DNA of 64,000 nucleotides from JAXLYX01 sp046351215 (lineage in GTDB: Bacteria; Myxococcota_A; Polyangia; Polyangiales; Houyiibacteriaceae): the NCBI GenBank assembly GCA_046351215.1, contig JAXLYX010000013.1, forward strand, positions 175,888-239,887, written 5' to 3'. Under the pieces are notes generated by a model, which saw nothing but the letters and a program-made list of their open reading frames with translations, was not told where the DNA came from and did no database searches. The position numbers and the translations under genes were made by a program. Positions 44,916 to 53,948 of the stretch are shown here, one piece after another (the first letter of the stretch is position 1; the number at the start of each line of letters is the position of its first letter).

Positions 44916-45712
44916 ACCGCGTCGTCGGGAGGGACGATCTGCTCTTCGTGACGCTCGACACCCTGCGGTTCGACGTCGCGGAGCGACTCCATCGGGAGGG
45001 GCGCACGCCGAACCTCTCGCGCCTGCTCGGCCCCGCCGGATGGGAGCGGAGGCACTCGCCTTCGAGCTTCACGTACGCGGCGCACCACGCCTTCTTCGCG
45101 GGCTTCCTGCCCACGCCGGTCGCACCGGGAAGGCATCCACGGCCGTTCGCGCTCCGCTTCGAGGGGAGCGAGACGATCCGCGAGGAGACCTGCGTCTTCG
45201 ACGCGCCGGATCTCGTGCACGGCCTCGAGGGACGCGGCTACCACACGATCTGCGTCGGAGGCGTCGGCTTCTTCAATCGGAAGAATCCCCTCGGTCGCGT
45301 GCTCCCGGACCTCTTCGCCGAGAGCCATTGGGAGCCGGAGTTCGGAGTGACGAACCCGCACGGGCTCGAGGCGCAGATCGACGCGGCGATCGCCGCGATC
45401 GATCGGCTCCCGGACACGCGACGCGCCTTCCTCTTCCTCGACGTCTCCTCGCTGCACCAACCGAATCGCTTCTACGTCGAGGGGGCGACGGAGGACTCGC
45501 TCGAGTCGCATGCGGCGGCGCTCGAATACGTCGACCGCACGCTCCCGCGTCTCTTCGAGCGACTCGCGCGTCGAGGACGGTGGCTCGCGATCCTCTGCTC
45601 GGATCACGGGACGGCCTACGGCGAGGACGGCTACGAAGGGCATCGCATCGGGCACGAGGTGGTCTGGACCGTGCCGTACGGCGAGGTCTGGCTCGGAGGC
45701 GAGCCGCCATGA
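44903..45712 (+). CDS. STM4013/SEN3800 family hydrolase (alkaline-phosphatase-like)
   Basis: 269 residues. Pattern of the sulfatase/alkaline phosphatase superfamily: LLFVTLDTLRFDVAERLHREGRTPNLSRLLG (metal ligand Asp and the nucleophile Thr position after DT), HSPSSFTYAAHHAFFAGFLPTP, later CSDHGTAYGEDGYEGHRIGHEVVWTVP (His/Asp metal ligands). There is no signal peptide, so it should act in the cytoplasm. Possibly removes a phosphate or sulfate, or transfers a group made by its partners. Coupled on both sides. Confidence 0.9.
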   Translation: MHDMNRVVGRDDLLFVTLDTLRFDVAERLHREGRTPNLSRLLGPAGWERRHSPSSFTYAAHHAFFAGFLPTPVAPGRHPRPFALRFEGSETIREETCVFDAPDLVHGLEGRGYHTICVGGVGFFNRKNPLGRVLPDLFAESHWEPEFGVTNPHGLEAQIDAAIAAIDRLPDTRRAFLFLDVSSLHQPNRFYVEGATEDSLESHAAALEYVDRTLPRLFERLARRGRWLAILCSDHGTAYGEDGYEGHRIGHEVVWTVPYGEVWLGGEPP

Positions 45713-47028
45713 GCTCGCTGCTCGAACGGGCGCGTCGCTCGCGCTTCGACGGCTACGCCTACGCGTACCCGCACAAGACGGCCTATCGCCGCCTCGAGCC
45801 CGCACTCTCGCTCGCGGAGGTCTGGGCGGGGGAGCCGACGGACGCGCTCTTCCTCTACGTGCACGTGCCCTTCTGCGAGATGCGCTGCGGCTTCTGCAAT
45901 CTCTTCACGCAGACCGGTCTCGAGGAGGGGCTCGAGCGACGCTACGTGGACGCGCTCGAGCGCCAGGCCGAGGCCTTCGTCGAGGCCGTGGGACGGCCCC
46001 TCGGCTTCGCGCGTCTCGCCGTCGGGGGAGGGACGCCGACGCTCCTCGAGCCCTCGTCCCTCGCGCGGATCTTCGCCCTCGCGCGGCGCCTCGGGGCCGA
46101 TGCGCGCTCGCTCCCGACCTCGGTCGAGGCCTCGCCCGGCACGATCGACGAGGCGCGTCTCGCCGTCCTCCGCGAAGCCGGGGTGACGAGGCTCAGCCTC
46201 GGCGTGCAGTCCTTCGTCCCCGACGAGCTCCGTGCGCTCGGACGCGCCGAGGACGCCGGGCTCGCGCACGCGGCGCTCCGGGCGATCCGGGCCGCGGGAT
46301 TCCCCCTCCGGAACGTCGACCTGATCTACGGCACGCCCGGACAGACGGAGGCGAGCTTCCTCGAGAGCCTCCGGGCGACGCTCGAGCACGCGCCGGAGGA
46401 GATCTTCCTCTATCCCCTCTACGTGCGGCCGCTCACGGGCCTCGGGAGGCGCGGCCTCGACCTGCTCGACGTGCGCGCGCGCCTCTACGACCTGGGATCC
46501 GAGCTGCTCCTCCGCCACGGCTACGCGCAGGAGACGATGCGCCTCTTCCGACGCACGGACGCGCCCCGGATCCACGGCCCCCGCTACGCCTGCCAGGAGG
46601 ACGGGATGGTGGGTCTCGGAGCGGGCGCGCGTTCCTACACCCGCACGCTCCACCACTCGTTCGACTACGCCGTGAGCCGGAGCGCGGTGAAGGCGATCGT
46701 CGCGGACTACGTGGAGCGACCGCGCGAGGCATTCGGCCGGGCCGAGGTCGGCTTCCTGCTCGACGAGGACGAGTCGCGCCGACGCCACGTGATCCAATCC
46801 CTGCTCTCGCACGAAGGCCTCGACCGCGGGGCCTACGCCACTCGCTTCGGCGACGATCCGTTCGGCCGGCACCCCGAGCTCGCGGAGCTCCTCGCGATCG
46901 GATGGGCGGCTCTCGCGGGCGAGACGCTCCGGCTCTCGCGCGACGGCTACGCGCACTCCGACGTGATCGGGCCGGCGCTCTACTCCGAGCGCGTGCGTGC
47001 GCTCTCCGAGGAGTACGAGCTCCGATGA
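45709..47028 (+). CDS. STM4012 family radical SAM protein
   Basis: 439 residues. HemN-like radical SAM enzyme: the CxxxCxxC cluster is C56-EMR-C60-GF-C63 within YVHVPFCEMRCGFCNLFTQTG. Other HemN-type blocks follow: GGGTPTLLEPSSLARIF, VEASPGTIDEARLAVLREAGVTRLSLGVQSF and NVDLIYGTPGQTEASFLESLRATLEHAPEEIFLYPLYVRPLTGLG. The C-terminal HemN-type domain has DGMVGLGAGARSYT. It cleaves SAM to make a radical; the substrate is unknown and coproporphyrinogen is unlikely. ATGA overlap with the gene before. Confidence 0.93.
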   Translation: MSSLLERARRSRFDGYAYAYPHKTAYRRLEPALSLAEVWAGEPTDALFLYVHVPFCEMRCGFCNLFTQTGLEEGLERRYVDALERQAEAFVEAVGRPLGFARLAVGGGTPTLLEPSSLARIFALARRLGADARSLPTSVEASPGTIDEARLAVLREAGVTRLSLGVQSFVPDELRALGRAEDAGLAHAALRAIRAAGFPLRNVDLIYGTPGQTEASFLESLRATLEHAPEEIFLYPLYVRPLTGLGRRGLDLLDVRARLYDLGSELLLRHGYAQETMRLFRRTDAPRIHGPRYACQEDGMVGLGAGARSYTRTLHHSFDYAVSRSAVKAIVADYVERPREAFGRAEVGFLLDEDESRRRHVIQSLLSHEGLDRGAYATRFGDDPFGRHPELAELLAIGWAALAGETLRLSRDGYAHSDVIGPALYSERVRALSEEYELR

Positions 47029-47939
47029 GGCTCTCGATCCTCTATCGCGGGCCGCTCGCGAGCTGCAACTACGCCTGCGGCTACTGTCCCTTCGCGAAGC
47101 GTCGGGACGATCGCGAGGCCCTCGCGCGCGACTACGAGGCCCTCGAGCGTTTCGTCGCGTGGGTCGAGCGCTCGCGGACGGACGCCCTCTCCGTGCTCTT
47201 CACGCCCTGGGGCGAGGCGCTGATCCGCGAGCCCTACCGGAAGGCCCTCGTGCACCTCTCGCGGCTCGCGCACGTCGAACGCGTCGCGATCCAGACGAAC
47301 CTCTCGGTGGACGTGGGCTTCGCGGCCGATGCCGATCCGCGGAAGCTCGCGTTCTGGGCGACCTACCATCCGAGCGAGGTCGACCGGGATCGCTTCGTCG
47401 CGAAGGTCCTCGGGCTCCGAGGCCTCGGCATCCGCACGAGCGTGGGCCTGGTCGGCCTGCCGGCGCATCGCGAGGAGGCCCTCGCGCTCCGCGCCGCGCT
47501 CCCCGAGGACGTCTACCTCTGGATCAACGCGGCGAAGCGGACGCACGGCGCCTACGGCGAGGAGGAGCTCCGCTTCTTCGAGCGGATCGATCCCCTCTTC
47601 GCGCTCAACACCGAGCACCATGCGAGCCTCGGGAAGGCGTGCGCGACGGGCGTCGACACGATCTCGGTCGACGGAGACGGCCGCGTGCGTCGCTGCCATT
47701 TCGTCGAGGAGGAGCTCGGTCGGCTCCACGACGATTCGTTCCGCGCGAAGCTCGGACCGCGTCCGTGTCCGAGCGCGACCTGCGGCTGCCACATCGGCTA
47801 CGTCCACCTCGAGCGCCTCCGTCTGCGCGACCGCTTCGACGGGGGCGTCCTGGAGCGCGTCCCTGCCGACTGGCCTCAGACGAAGAAGGTCGAGAGCGGC
47901 GCGAGCGTGGCGCGATCGAGCACGACGACGCGGCCCTGA
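47025..47939 (+). CDS. STM4011 family radical SAM protein
   Basis: 304 residues. Radical SAM cluster C14-NYA-C18-GY-C21 at the N-terminus, then LFTPWGEALIREPYRKALVHLSRLAHVERVAIQTNLS and LAFWATYHPSEVDRDRF. The C-terminus has several further cysteines (VRRCHFVEEELG, CPSATCGCHIGYVHLERL) that may bind an auxiliary iron-sulfur cluster, as in SPASM-type enzymes that modify peptides. Starts by ATGA overlap with STM4012. Its 3' end overlaps the convergent bpX6-like gene by 64 bases. Last gene of the operon. Confidence 0.92.
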   Translation: MRLSILYRGPLASCNYACGYCPFAKRRDDREALARDYEALERFVAWVERSRTDALSVLFTPWGEALIREPYRKALVHLSRLAHVERVAIQTNLSVDVGFAADADPRKLAFWATYHPSEVDRDRFVAKVLGLRGLGIRTSVGLVGLPAHREEALALRAALPEDVYLWINAAKRTHGAYGEEELRFFERIDPLFALNTEHHASLGKACATGVDTISVDGDGRVRRCHFVEEELGRLHDDSFRAKLGPRPCPSATCGCHIGYVHLERLRLRDRFDGGVLERVPADWPQTKKVESGASVARSSTTTRP

Positions 47940-50452
47940 TCGTCCGCCAGCGTCACGAAGTCGCCGTGGATGCGGGCGCGTGCGGTCGTCGCGCCCTGCG
48001 TTCGGGCAACGATACGCCGGCGCTCGTCCGCGCTCGGCCCGTCGAGCGCGACGACGAGCTCCAGGTTCGCGGGCTCGAGCTCGAGCTCGACCCAGCGCTT
48101 CGACACCTCGTCGAGCCGCAGCGTCGCGAAGCCTCCCATGCCCTCCGACGAGAGCGACACCGCGCGCAACCACCCCACGACCTCGTCGGGCGTCCCGGGC
48201 GCCCGTGAGCGCAGCATCCGACTCGGCAGCTCGAAGGTGTAGACCTCGTAGGCGGAGGTCGCGAGCGACTGCGCCACCACACGCAGCCGGTTCGGCTCGC
48301 GGTGGATCCCCTGCACGAAGCCATCGATGCCCGAGACGCTCCAGAGCACGACCGGCTCGTCCGCGAGCGCGTCGAGGCATCGGAGCGTGCTCGTCGCCCC
48401 GTCCACGGTCGCGACGAAGAAGGTCTCTCCGTCGAAGCTCGACGCGGACGTGGAGCAGGGGATCTCGATCCAGCGTGCGACCCGGCGGCTCGGCAGATCG
48501 ACGCGCGCGAACCGCCAGGTCTCCGCGCGGTACGCGATCGCGAGGAAGCGCTCGCTGCGATCGTCGGGGATCAGCGCGTGGGCCGGCTCGGCGAAGACGA
48601 GCTGGGTGCGTCCGTGACGATCGAGGAGGCGCATGCCGTGCTCGCCGAGCGCGACGAGCACGCGCCCGTCGGGGAGAGCCACGGCGTCGTGCACGGGTTG
48701 CGCGCCGACGTCCATCGGACCGAGCTCGAGCACGCCTTCGAAGGGCGAGAGGGGCGGACGCGGGGAGAGGATCGGCGCGTCGGCGACGAGCACGGCGTCG
48801 CCGATCTTCTCCTCGAGCTTCCGCACGAGCCGATCCACGTCGAGGCCGTGCTCGTGACGATCCTCGAGCAGGCCGCGGTAGGCGCGCTCGAGCACGTGGA
48901 AGGCGAGGGGCGACATCGCCTCGTCGAGCGCCGCCACCCCGAGCTGCCGACGGTAGAGAGCGGCTTCGTGGGAGCGATCGCCGAGGCGCGCGAGGAGACG
49001 GCTCTTCACGTCTGCGAGCGTCGGCACGCCGAGCGCGAGGGCACGTGCCCAGGCGCGGGCCGAGCCGAGCCCGTCGCCCTCGAGCGCGCGCTCGAGCCAA
49101 GCGCGCGCGAGGTTCCGTCCCTCGGGCACCGGCCAGACGACGTCGACGGCCTCGAGGAAGCGGCCCGCGCGCGCGAGGAGATCGCCGTACTCGAGGCGGA
49201 GCATCGCGGCCTCCGGTCGATTCGAGCGCTCGAGCCGCGTGATGGCCGCGAGGAAAGCTCCGTTGCGTCTCGCCAACGCGATCGCGCGCTCGCGATCGCC
49301 GGCGAGGAACCAGAGCGCGACGATCCGCTCGGCCGGCATGCCGCGCGCCTCCGCGATCTCGGCCGCGAGACGGAGCTCGCCGTGCTTCTCGAGGAAGTCG
49401 ACCGCCCGCGCATGCTGCTGGAGGAGCTCGGCGAGCACGAAGGCGGCCTCGCGGACTCGACCCTGCCGCTCGAGCGACTGGAAGGCCTTCTCGTATTGCG
49501 AGCGCAGGAGCCCTTGGAGACCGTCATCGACGGGGATCGTCGAGCTCGCGCCTTCCCGGTCCGGGACGATCGTCAGATCCGCGCGAGGCGAAGGGACTCC
49601 GAGCTTCAGGCGACGGGGAGCCTCGTTCGAGCCACCTCCGAGCGGGATCGCGCGCCGCAGGGCCTCGTCGAGATCGCCGCGCTCGAGACGCTCGAGCAGA
49701 TCGGCGAAGTAGCGTGCCTGTCGACCCGTGAGGCGCTCGAGCCGCACGAGCACCTGCGAGAGCCGGGCGAGCATCGCCTCGAAGAGCGAGGGCTTCGCAG
49801 GCCCCCGCTTCGCGGGTGCGCCGTGCACGGGTCGCGCGGGGATCCGGCGCAGCGAGAAGAAGCCGCGGAGGCGCGCGAGCAAGGCACCGAGGCCGGCGAG
49901 CACGAAGCGCGACACGCGCGCGAGGGCGCTCGGCTTCTCGCCCTCGCGGAGCGAGGCGAGCATGTCGTCGCGTTCCTTCGAGGGCGCGATGCCGACGAGC
50001 TCGCGGACCGGGCGCGCGGGAACGTCGACGGCGAGCTTCGGCGGGCGCGGGGGCTCGCCGAGCGAGACCACGCGACGCACGCGGAGAGGCCCCGCAGTGA
50101 CGAGGCTCGAGGGGAGCAGCGGCTCGAGCGCGGAGATCTTCGAGGACACGACTTCGCCACGAGAGAGACGATGGAGCGTCGGCTCGGTCGAGCGCGAGGC
50201 GAGCTCGGCCCCTCCGTCGAACGTGCAGTACGAACGACCGTGGGCGACGACGGGCGTGCCGGAGACCCGCTCCGTGCGCAGACGCCTCGGCTCGTGGAAG
50301 AGGACGAGGACGTCGTCGCCGAGGCGGAACGCCCGACCGCCGGCCGCGAGCTCCGCGACGACGCGTGCGGCGAGGGCTTCGCCCGCGAACGAGGCCTCGA
50401 CGACGAGACCGTGGGCGAGCACCGAGCCTTCGAAGGGGACGGGGCGCGTCAT
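47876..50452 (-). CDS. bpX6-like protein of a MoxR system
   Basis: 858 residues. N-terminal mixed alpha/beta domain (EGSVLAHGLVVEASFAGEALAARVVAELAAGG, then VLVLFHEPRRLRTERVSGTPVVAHGRSY), a membrane-proximal basic/hydrophobic stretch (SRFVLAGLGALLARLRGFFSL, about 160-185), a long helical TPR-like middle (EKAFQSLERQGRVREAAFVLAELLQQHARAVDFLEKHGELRLAAEIAE), and a C-terminal beta-propeller-like half (VALPDGRVLVALGEHGMRLLDRHGRTQLVF). This fits the bpX6 class of the MoxR-vWA-beta-propeller ternary system, a predicted NTP-dependent conflict system. Assignment to bpX6 is from memory of the layout. Last of four coupled genes. Confidence 0.65.
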   Translation of the reverse strand: MTRPVPFEGSVLAHGLVVEASFAGEALAARVVAELAAGGRAFRLGDDVLVLFHEPRRLRTERVSGTPVVAHGRSYCTFDGGAELASRSTEPTLHRLSRGEVVSSKISALEPLLPSSLVTAGPLRVRRVVSLGEPPRPPKLAVDVPARPVRELVGIAPSKERDDMLASLREGEKPSALARVSRFVLAGLGALLARLRGFFSLRRIPARPVHGAPAKRGPAKPSLFEAMLARLSQVLVRLERLTGRQARYFADLLERLERGDLDEALRRAIPLGGGSNEAPRRLKLGVPSPRADLTIVPDREGASSTIPVDDGLQGLLRSQYEKAFQSLERQGRVREAAFVLAELLQQHARAVDFLEKHGELRLAAEIAEARGMPAERIVALWFLAGDRERAIALARRNGAFLAAITRLERSNRPEAAMLRLEYGDLLARAGRFLEAVDVVWPVPEGRNLARAWLERALEGDGLGSARAWARALALGVPTLADVKSRLLARLGDRSHEAALYRRQLGVAALDEAMSPLAFHVLERAYRGLLEDRHEHGLDVDRLVRKLEEKIGDAVLVADAPILSPRPPLSPFEGVLELGPMDVGAQPVHDAVALPDGRVLVALGEHGMRLLDRHGRTQLVFAEPAHALIPDDRSERFLAIAYRAETWRFARVDLPSRRVARWIEIPCSTSASSFDGETFFVATVDGATSTLRCLDALADEPVVLWSVSGIDGFVQGIHREPNRLRVVAQSLATSAYEVYTFELPSRMLRSRAPGTPDEVVGWLRAVSLSSEGMGGFATLRLDEVSKRWVELELEPANLELVVALDGPSADERRRIVARTQGATTARARIHGDFVTLADDQGRVVVLDRATLAPLSTFFV

Positions 50453-52278
50453 CGCACCTGCCCTCGCGCGACGAGGAGGAGCCGATCGAGCTCGAGCTCG
50501 ACGACCTGCACCGTGCCGTCTTCGAGGGCGACGGCGACGATCGGAGCTTCGGTCGCGCAGACGACGCGGCGGATGCGCTGGCCGAACGCGCGCGGCCTCG
50601 TCCGCCGGTGCGGCTCCTCGACGTAGCGGAGGTCGAGGAGTCGCTCTCCCTCCACGACGACGAAGGCGGGGGCCTTCGACGTGGGCACGAAGCCCACGAC
50701 CTCGCCGCGCGGGATCGTCACGCGGGCCCACTCCTTCCGAGGCGGATCGAGGCCCCGCACGGGCCTGTGGAAGACGAGCCAGTCGCGTTCGGCGACCTTC
50801 ACGGCGACGTGGCTCCCGCCTCCTTGGTTCGGGATGCCGAACGCCGCGACGGGCTGGGCGACGTCCGGGATGGACGCGAACGAAGGCGGGGAGGCCGGAT
50901 CGATGGGGACCGGTGGCCCGACGTCGAGGCCCCCGTGCGTCTCCGTGAGGAAGTAGTGGGCGCGCGGGGCCCGGCGACCACGTCCCATCGGTCCCGGAAG
51001 GGGGTGCGAGACCACGGCGAGGTTCCACGAGTGGATCGCATGCCACGTCGCGTTCCGGAACATGAGCTCGACGCGCTCTCGGCCCGCGACCAAGAGATGC
51101 CCGAGCCCGCTGGAAGCCACCGGCGTCGCGAGCGCGGGCCCTTCGTCGATCCACCCTGCGAGCTCGTGCAGCCCGAGCTGACCCTCGGTGGGCCGCCCGT
51201 CCATCGCGCCGCGGACGACGAGCGTCGTACCGCGCAATCCCACCGTGTAGAGCTTCTTCTCGCGGAGCCCGATCGCCACGATCGACTCGCCGCTCGAGGG
51301 CACGATCCGGAGCGGCGAGGACGCGTTCGACGAGCCGAGCCCGGTCATCCCGAGCCCGACCGCATGCCCCTCCGTCGTGAGCCCGAGCAGACGCGTGCCG
51401 CGCGCCGAGAGGTGGAAGAGCTTCGAGAGGTCGAGGACCACGTTCGACGGGGACGGCGCGGGCGGCAGCGTCTTGCGCTCGCTCGGGCGCGTCTCGAACG
51501 GATCGCGGAGCATGCGGACGCAGGCCCGGGGCTCGGGCAGATCGATCGTCGTCGAGCGACGAGGCAGCCCGCGGTTCTCCGCGGTGACGACGAGCGCCCG
51601 CCGCGACGGATCGAAGAGATCCTCGACGAAGAGGTGGCAGGCGCTCCCGACGTCTCGTTGCTGCCGCAAGGACTCGGAGCCGACGAGCCAGATCTCCGCG
51701 AAGGGCCCGAGGACCGCGGCCGTCGCGATGGCCTTGGCCGCGGCATCCCTCGCGGGCGCGCGATCCGTGTGGGCCGCGACGAAGGCCGCGAAGCGGAGCG
51801 CGTCGACCTCGGTGGCGGGCGGCGTCTCCGGGCTCCCGAGCTGGGCCCAGGCGAGCGTGGCGCCGAGGGCACGCGCGCGACGATCGAGCGCGACGAGCGC
51901 GGCGACGTGGGCGAGGCGCGGCGCCCCGACCTGCGAGGGTCCGGCGTCGAGCAACGCGAGCACCGTGCGTCGCGACGCGGGATCGCGGCGCGCGAGCTCG
52001 TGGAAGGCATGCTCGCCCGAGGCCGCGCGCCGGAGGAATTCGTCCGGGGCCTCGTCCGCGAGGAGCCACTCCGACAGCAGCAGACGCTCGTACGAGCCCC
52101 GGCGCGCGAAGCCCGAGAAGCCATCGGGCTCGGCCGTGCCCACGTGCGCACGCTCGCGCGGCCTCCCGAGCAACGCCTCGAGCCGACCCGCCATCGCGGA
52201 GACGAGCGGGCCGAGGTCGGGCGCGAAGAGCGCGACGAGCGCGGACCACGATCCGTACGCGGGCGGCAGCGCCTTCAT
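50449..52278 (-). CDS. Beta-propeller-like protein of the MoxR operon
   Basis: 609 residues. The N-terminal third is helical with EFLRRAASGEHAFHELARRDPASRRTVLALLDAG. From about residue 230 onward the sequence is a run of four-strand units typical of a propeller, for example TRLLGLTTEGHAVGLGMTGLG, SIVAIGLREKKLYTVGLRGTTLVVRGAMDG, GLGHLLVAGRERVELMFRNATW and PAFVVVEGERLLDLRYVEE, ending VAVALEDGTVQVVELELD. Starts ATG 52278, four-base overlap with the gene before, and four-base overlap with the bpX6-like gene. Probably one of the bpX components. Confidence 0.65.
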   Translation of the reverse strand: MKALPPAYGSWSALVALFAPDLGPLVSAMAGRLEALLGRPRERAHVGTAEPDGFSGFARRGSYERLLLSEWLLADEAPDEFLRRAASGEHAFHELARRDPASRRTVLALLDAGPSQVGAPRLAHVAALVALDRRARALGATLAWAQLGSPETPPATEVDALRFAAFVAAHTDRAPARDAAAKAIATAAVLGPFAEIWLVGSESLRQQRDVGSACHLFVEDLFDPSRRALVVTAENRGLPRRSTTIDLPEPRACVRMLRDPFETRPSERKTLPPAPSPSNVVLDLSKLFHLSARGTRLLGLTTEGHAVGLGMTGLGSSNASSPLRIVPSSGESIVAIGLREKKLYTVGLRGTTLVVRGAMDGRPTEGQLGLHELAGWIDEGPALATPVASSGLGHLLVAGRERVELMFRNATWHAIHSWNLAVVSHPLPGPMGRGRRAPRAHYFLTETHGGLDVGPPVPIDPASPPSFASIPDVAQPVAAFGIPNQGGGSHVAVKVAERDWLVFHRPVRGLDPPRKEWARVTIPRGEVVGFVPTSKAPAFVVVEGERLLDLRYVEEPHRRTRPRAFGQRIRRVVCATEAPIVAVALEDGTVQVVELELDRLLLVARGQVR

Positions 52279-52703
52279 GGCGACGGCTCGACGAACGCGG
52301 CGAGCTTCGCGCGGGCGAGAGGCCGCGCCTCGCGGAGCGAGATCACGTCGAGCCCCTCCGCACGGGGAACGAGCGCGAGCGGCAGGAGGCTCCCTCGGGC
52401 ATCGACGATCGACGCGAGCCAGCCCGAGGGGACGTCCGGCTCGAGGGTCGTCGGCACGCAGATCGAGGGATCGGCCTCCTCGGTGCCGAGGTAGATCACG
52501 CCGTCTTCCCAGGGCAGGTCCCGCTCGTCCCCGAGGATCGCGAGCGTGCCGTCCCCGCCGACGCCGCGCAGGCGCGAGAGGCGCTCGTCGTCGGCGTCGA
52601 GGAGCCGACGCGCGAGCCGGAGAGCGACCTCGTCGAACGCGACGACGGCCGAGGGCCCGAGCGGCTCGGGGCGCCCCCGGAAGCCGAGGACGAGGGGCTT
52701 CAC
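52275..52703 (-). CDS. bpX5-like small protein of the MoxR operon
   Basis: 142 residues from a GTG at 52703 that overlaps the MoxR stop (GTGA). Sequence: KPLVLGFRGRPEPLGPSAVVAFDEVALRLARRLL, GTLAILGDERDLPWEDGVIYLGTEEADPSICVPTTLEPDVPSGWLASIVD, and RGSLLPLALVPRAEGLDVISLREARPLARAKLAAF. The DLPWEDGVIYLG and PSICVPTTLEP blocks and the size match my recollection of the bpX5 domain that follows MoxR ATPases in these systems. Function unknown, perhaps an adaptor. Confidence 0.7.
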   Translation of the reverse strand: MKPLVLGFRGRPEPLGPSAVVAFDEVALRLARRLLDADDERLSRLRGVGGDGTLAILGDERDLPWEDGVIYLGTEEADPSICVPTTLEPDVPSGWLASIVDARGSLLPLALVPRAEGLDVISLREARPLARAKLAAFVEPSP

Positions 52704-53833
52704 GGAGCCCCGCCGATCGCGGCGACGAGCGCGTTCCGCTGGGTGGCGAGGGTCTCGGGCAGGCTGTCGGGCGCGAAGGCCGCATCGAGCGCGCGCGCCA
52801 ATCCTTCGAGCCGCAAGCGATGACGCGCCGCGGCCTGCTCTTCGACGGGGGCCTCGCGCAGGGCCTCCTCGATGGCGGCCGCGAGCTTCGCGGCGCGCGC
52901 GGCGAGCCCTTCGCTCGCCGACGCCGAGGCCGAGACGAGCACGTCGCTCGCCGAGTGCGAGAGGAGCGGACCGAGCGCCTCGCGCGCGATCGCCTGCTCC
53001 TCCGCGGTCGGGACGGCGTACACGATCGGCCAGAGATCGCGGCTCGTGGCCCGATCGCGCCCATCGATCGCGGCCGCGGCAGCGACCAGGCGCTGGAGCT
53101 TCACCAGCCGCCGATCGGAGAGCACCACGCCTTCCCGACGCAGCCGCCGGATCGCCTCGGCGAGCTCGGGACGGACGCCCTCGAGCTCCACCTTGCGCGC
53201 GGCCTGCGAGAGGCGATCGAGATCGTCGACCGAGGTCGCACGGCTCGGAGCCCAGGGATCGGAGCCCCGCTCGAGCAGCTCCTCGAGCCGACCGTCGGGC
53301 ACTGGATCGACGAAGACGCGCACGAGGAAGCGGTCGGCGAGCGCCGCGAGCGATTCGTCGCTCGGGAGCGCGTTCGACGCGGCGACGCAGACGCGCAGCG
53401 GACACGCGATGCGCGTATGCCCCCGGTAGAACGTCCGCTCGTTCAGCACGCCGAGCAGGGTGTTCAGGATCGCCGTCGAGCCGAGGAAGATCTCGTCGAG
53501 GAAGGCGAGATGCGCCTCGGGCAGCATGCCTCGGGTCTCGGTCTCCACCGTGCCCTCGCGGAGCTTCCGGAGGTCGACCGGACCGAAGATCTCGCTCGGC
53601 TCGGTGAAGCGTCCGAGGAGGTACTCGAAGTACTGGCCGCCGATCGCGCGCGCGATGCGGCGCACGGCCTCGGACTTCGCGGTGCCGGGAGGACCGATGA
53701 CGAGCAGGTGCTCGCCGGCCACCGCCGCGAGGGCCACGAGCTCGACGAGGCTCTCTCGATCGACGAGACCGCGGGCGGCATCCCGGATCGCGAGACGGAA
53801 GGATTCGGGCGCGCTGTGCTGCGGATCGGTCAT
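52700..53833 (-). CDS. MoxR family AAA+ ATPase
   Basis: 377 residues. AAA+ core: Walker A IGPPGTAKSE (46-55), QYFEYLLGRFTEPSEIFGPVDL (the MoxR-typical helix-2 insert), Walker B LAFLDEIF (109-116), sensor 1 CVAASNALPSDESLAALADRFLVR with an arginine finger. The C-terminal 170 residues contain the lid and a helical extension with heptads. MoxR proteins work as remodelling chaperones with a vWA partner, but none is encoded in this operon. First gene of four coupled ones; ACGAGG stands upstream. Confidence 0.92.
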   Translation of the reverse strand: MTDPQHSAPESFRLAIRDAARGLVDRESLVELVALAAVAGEHLLVIGPPGTAKSEAVRRIARAIGGQYFEYLLGRFTEPSEIFGPVDLRKLREGTVETETRGMLPEAHLAFLDEIFLGSTAILNTLLGVLNERTFYRGHTRIACPLRVCVAASNALPSDESLAALADRFLVRVFVDPVPDGRLEELLERGSDPWAPSRATSVDDLDRLSQAARKVELEGVRPELAEAIRRLRREGVVLSDRRLVKLQRLVAAAAAIDGRDRATSRDLWPIVYAVPTAEEQAIAREALGPLLSHSASDVLVSASASASEGLAARAAKLAAAIEEALREAPVEEQAAARHRLRLEGLARALDAAFAPDSLPETLATQRNALVAAIGGAP

Positions 53834-53948
53834 CGGGCCTCGTGTAGCACGTCGGGTGCACGTTCGACTCCCTCGACGACGCTCGGCTTTACGCCCCCCT
53901 CGCCTGTCCCTATCCTCGTCTCGTCCCCTCGCCCGAACGGTCGATCCC

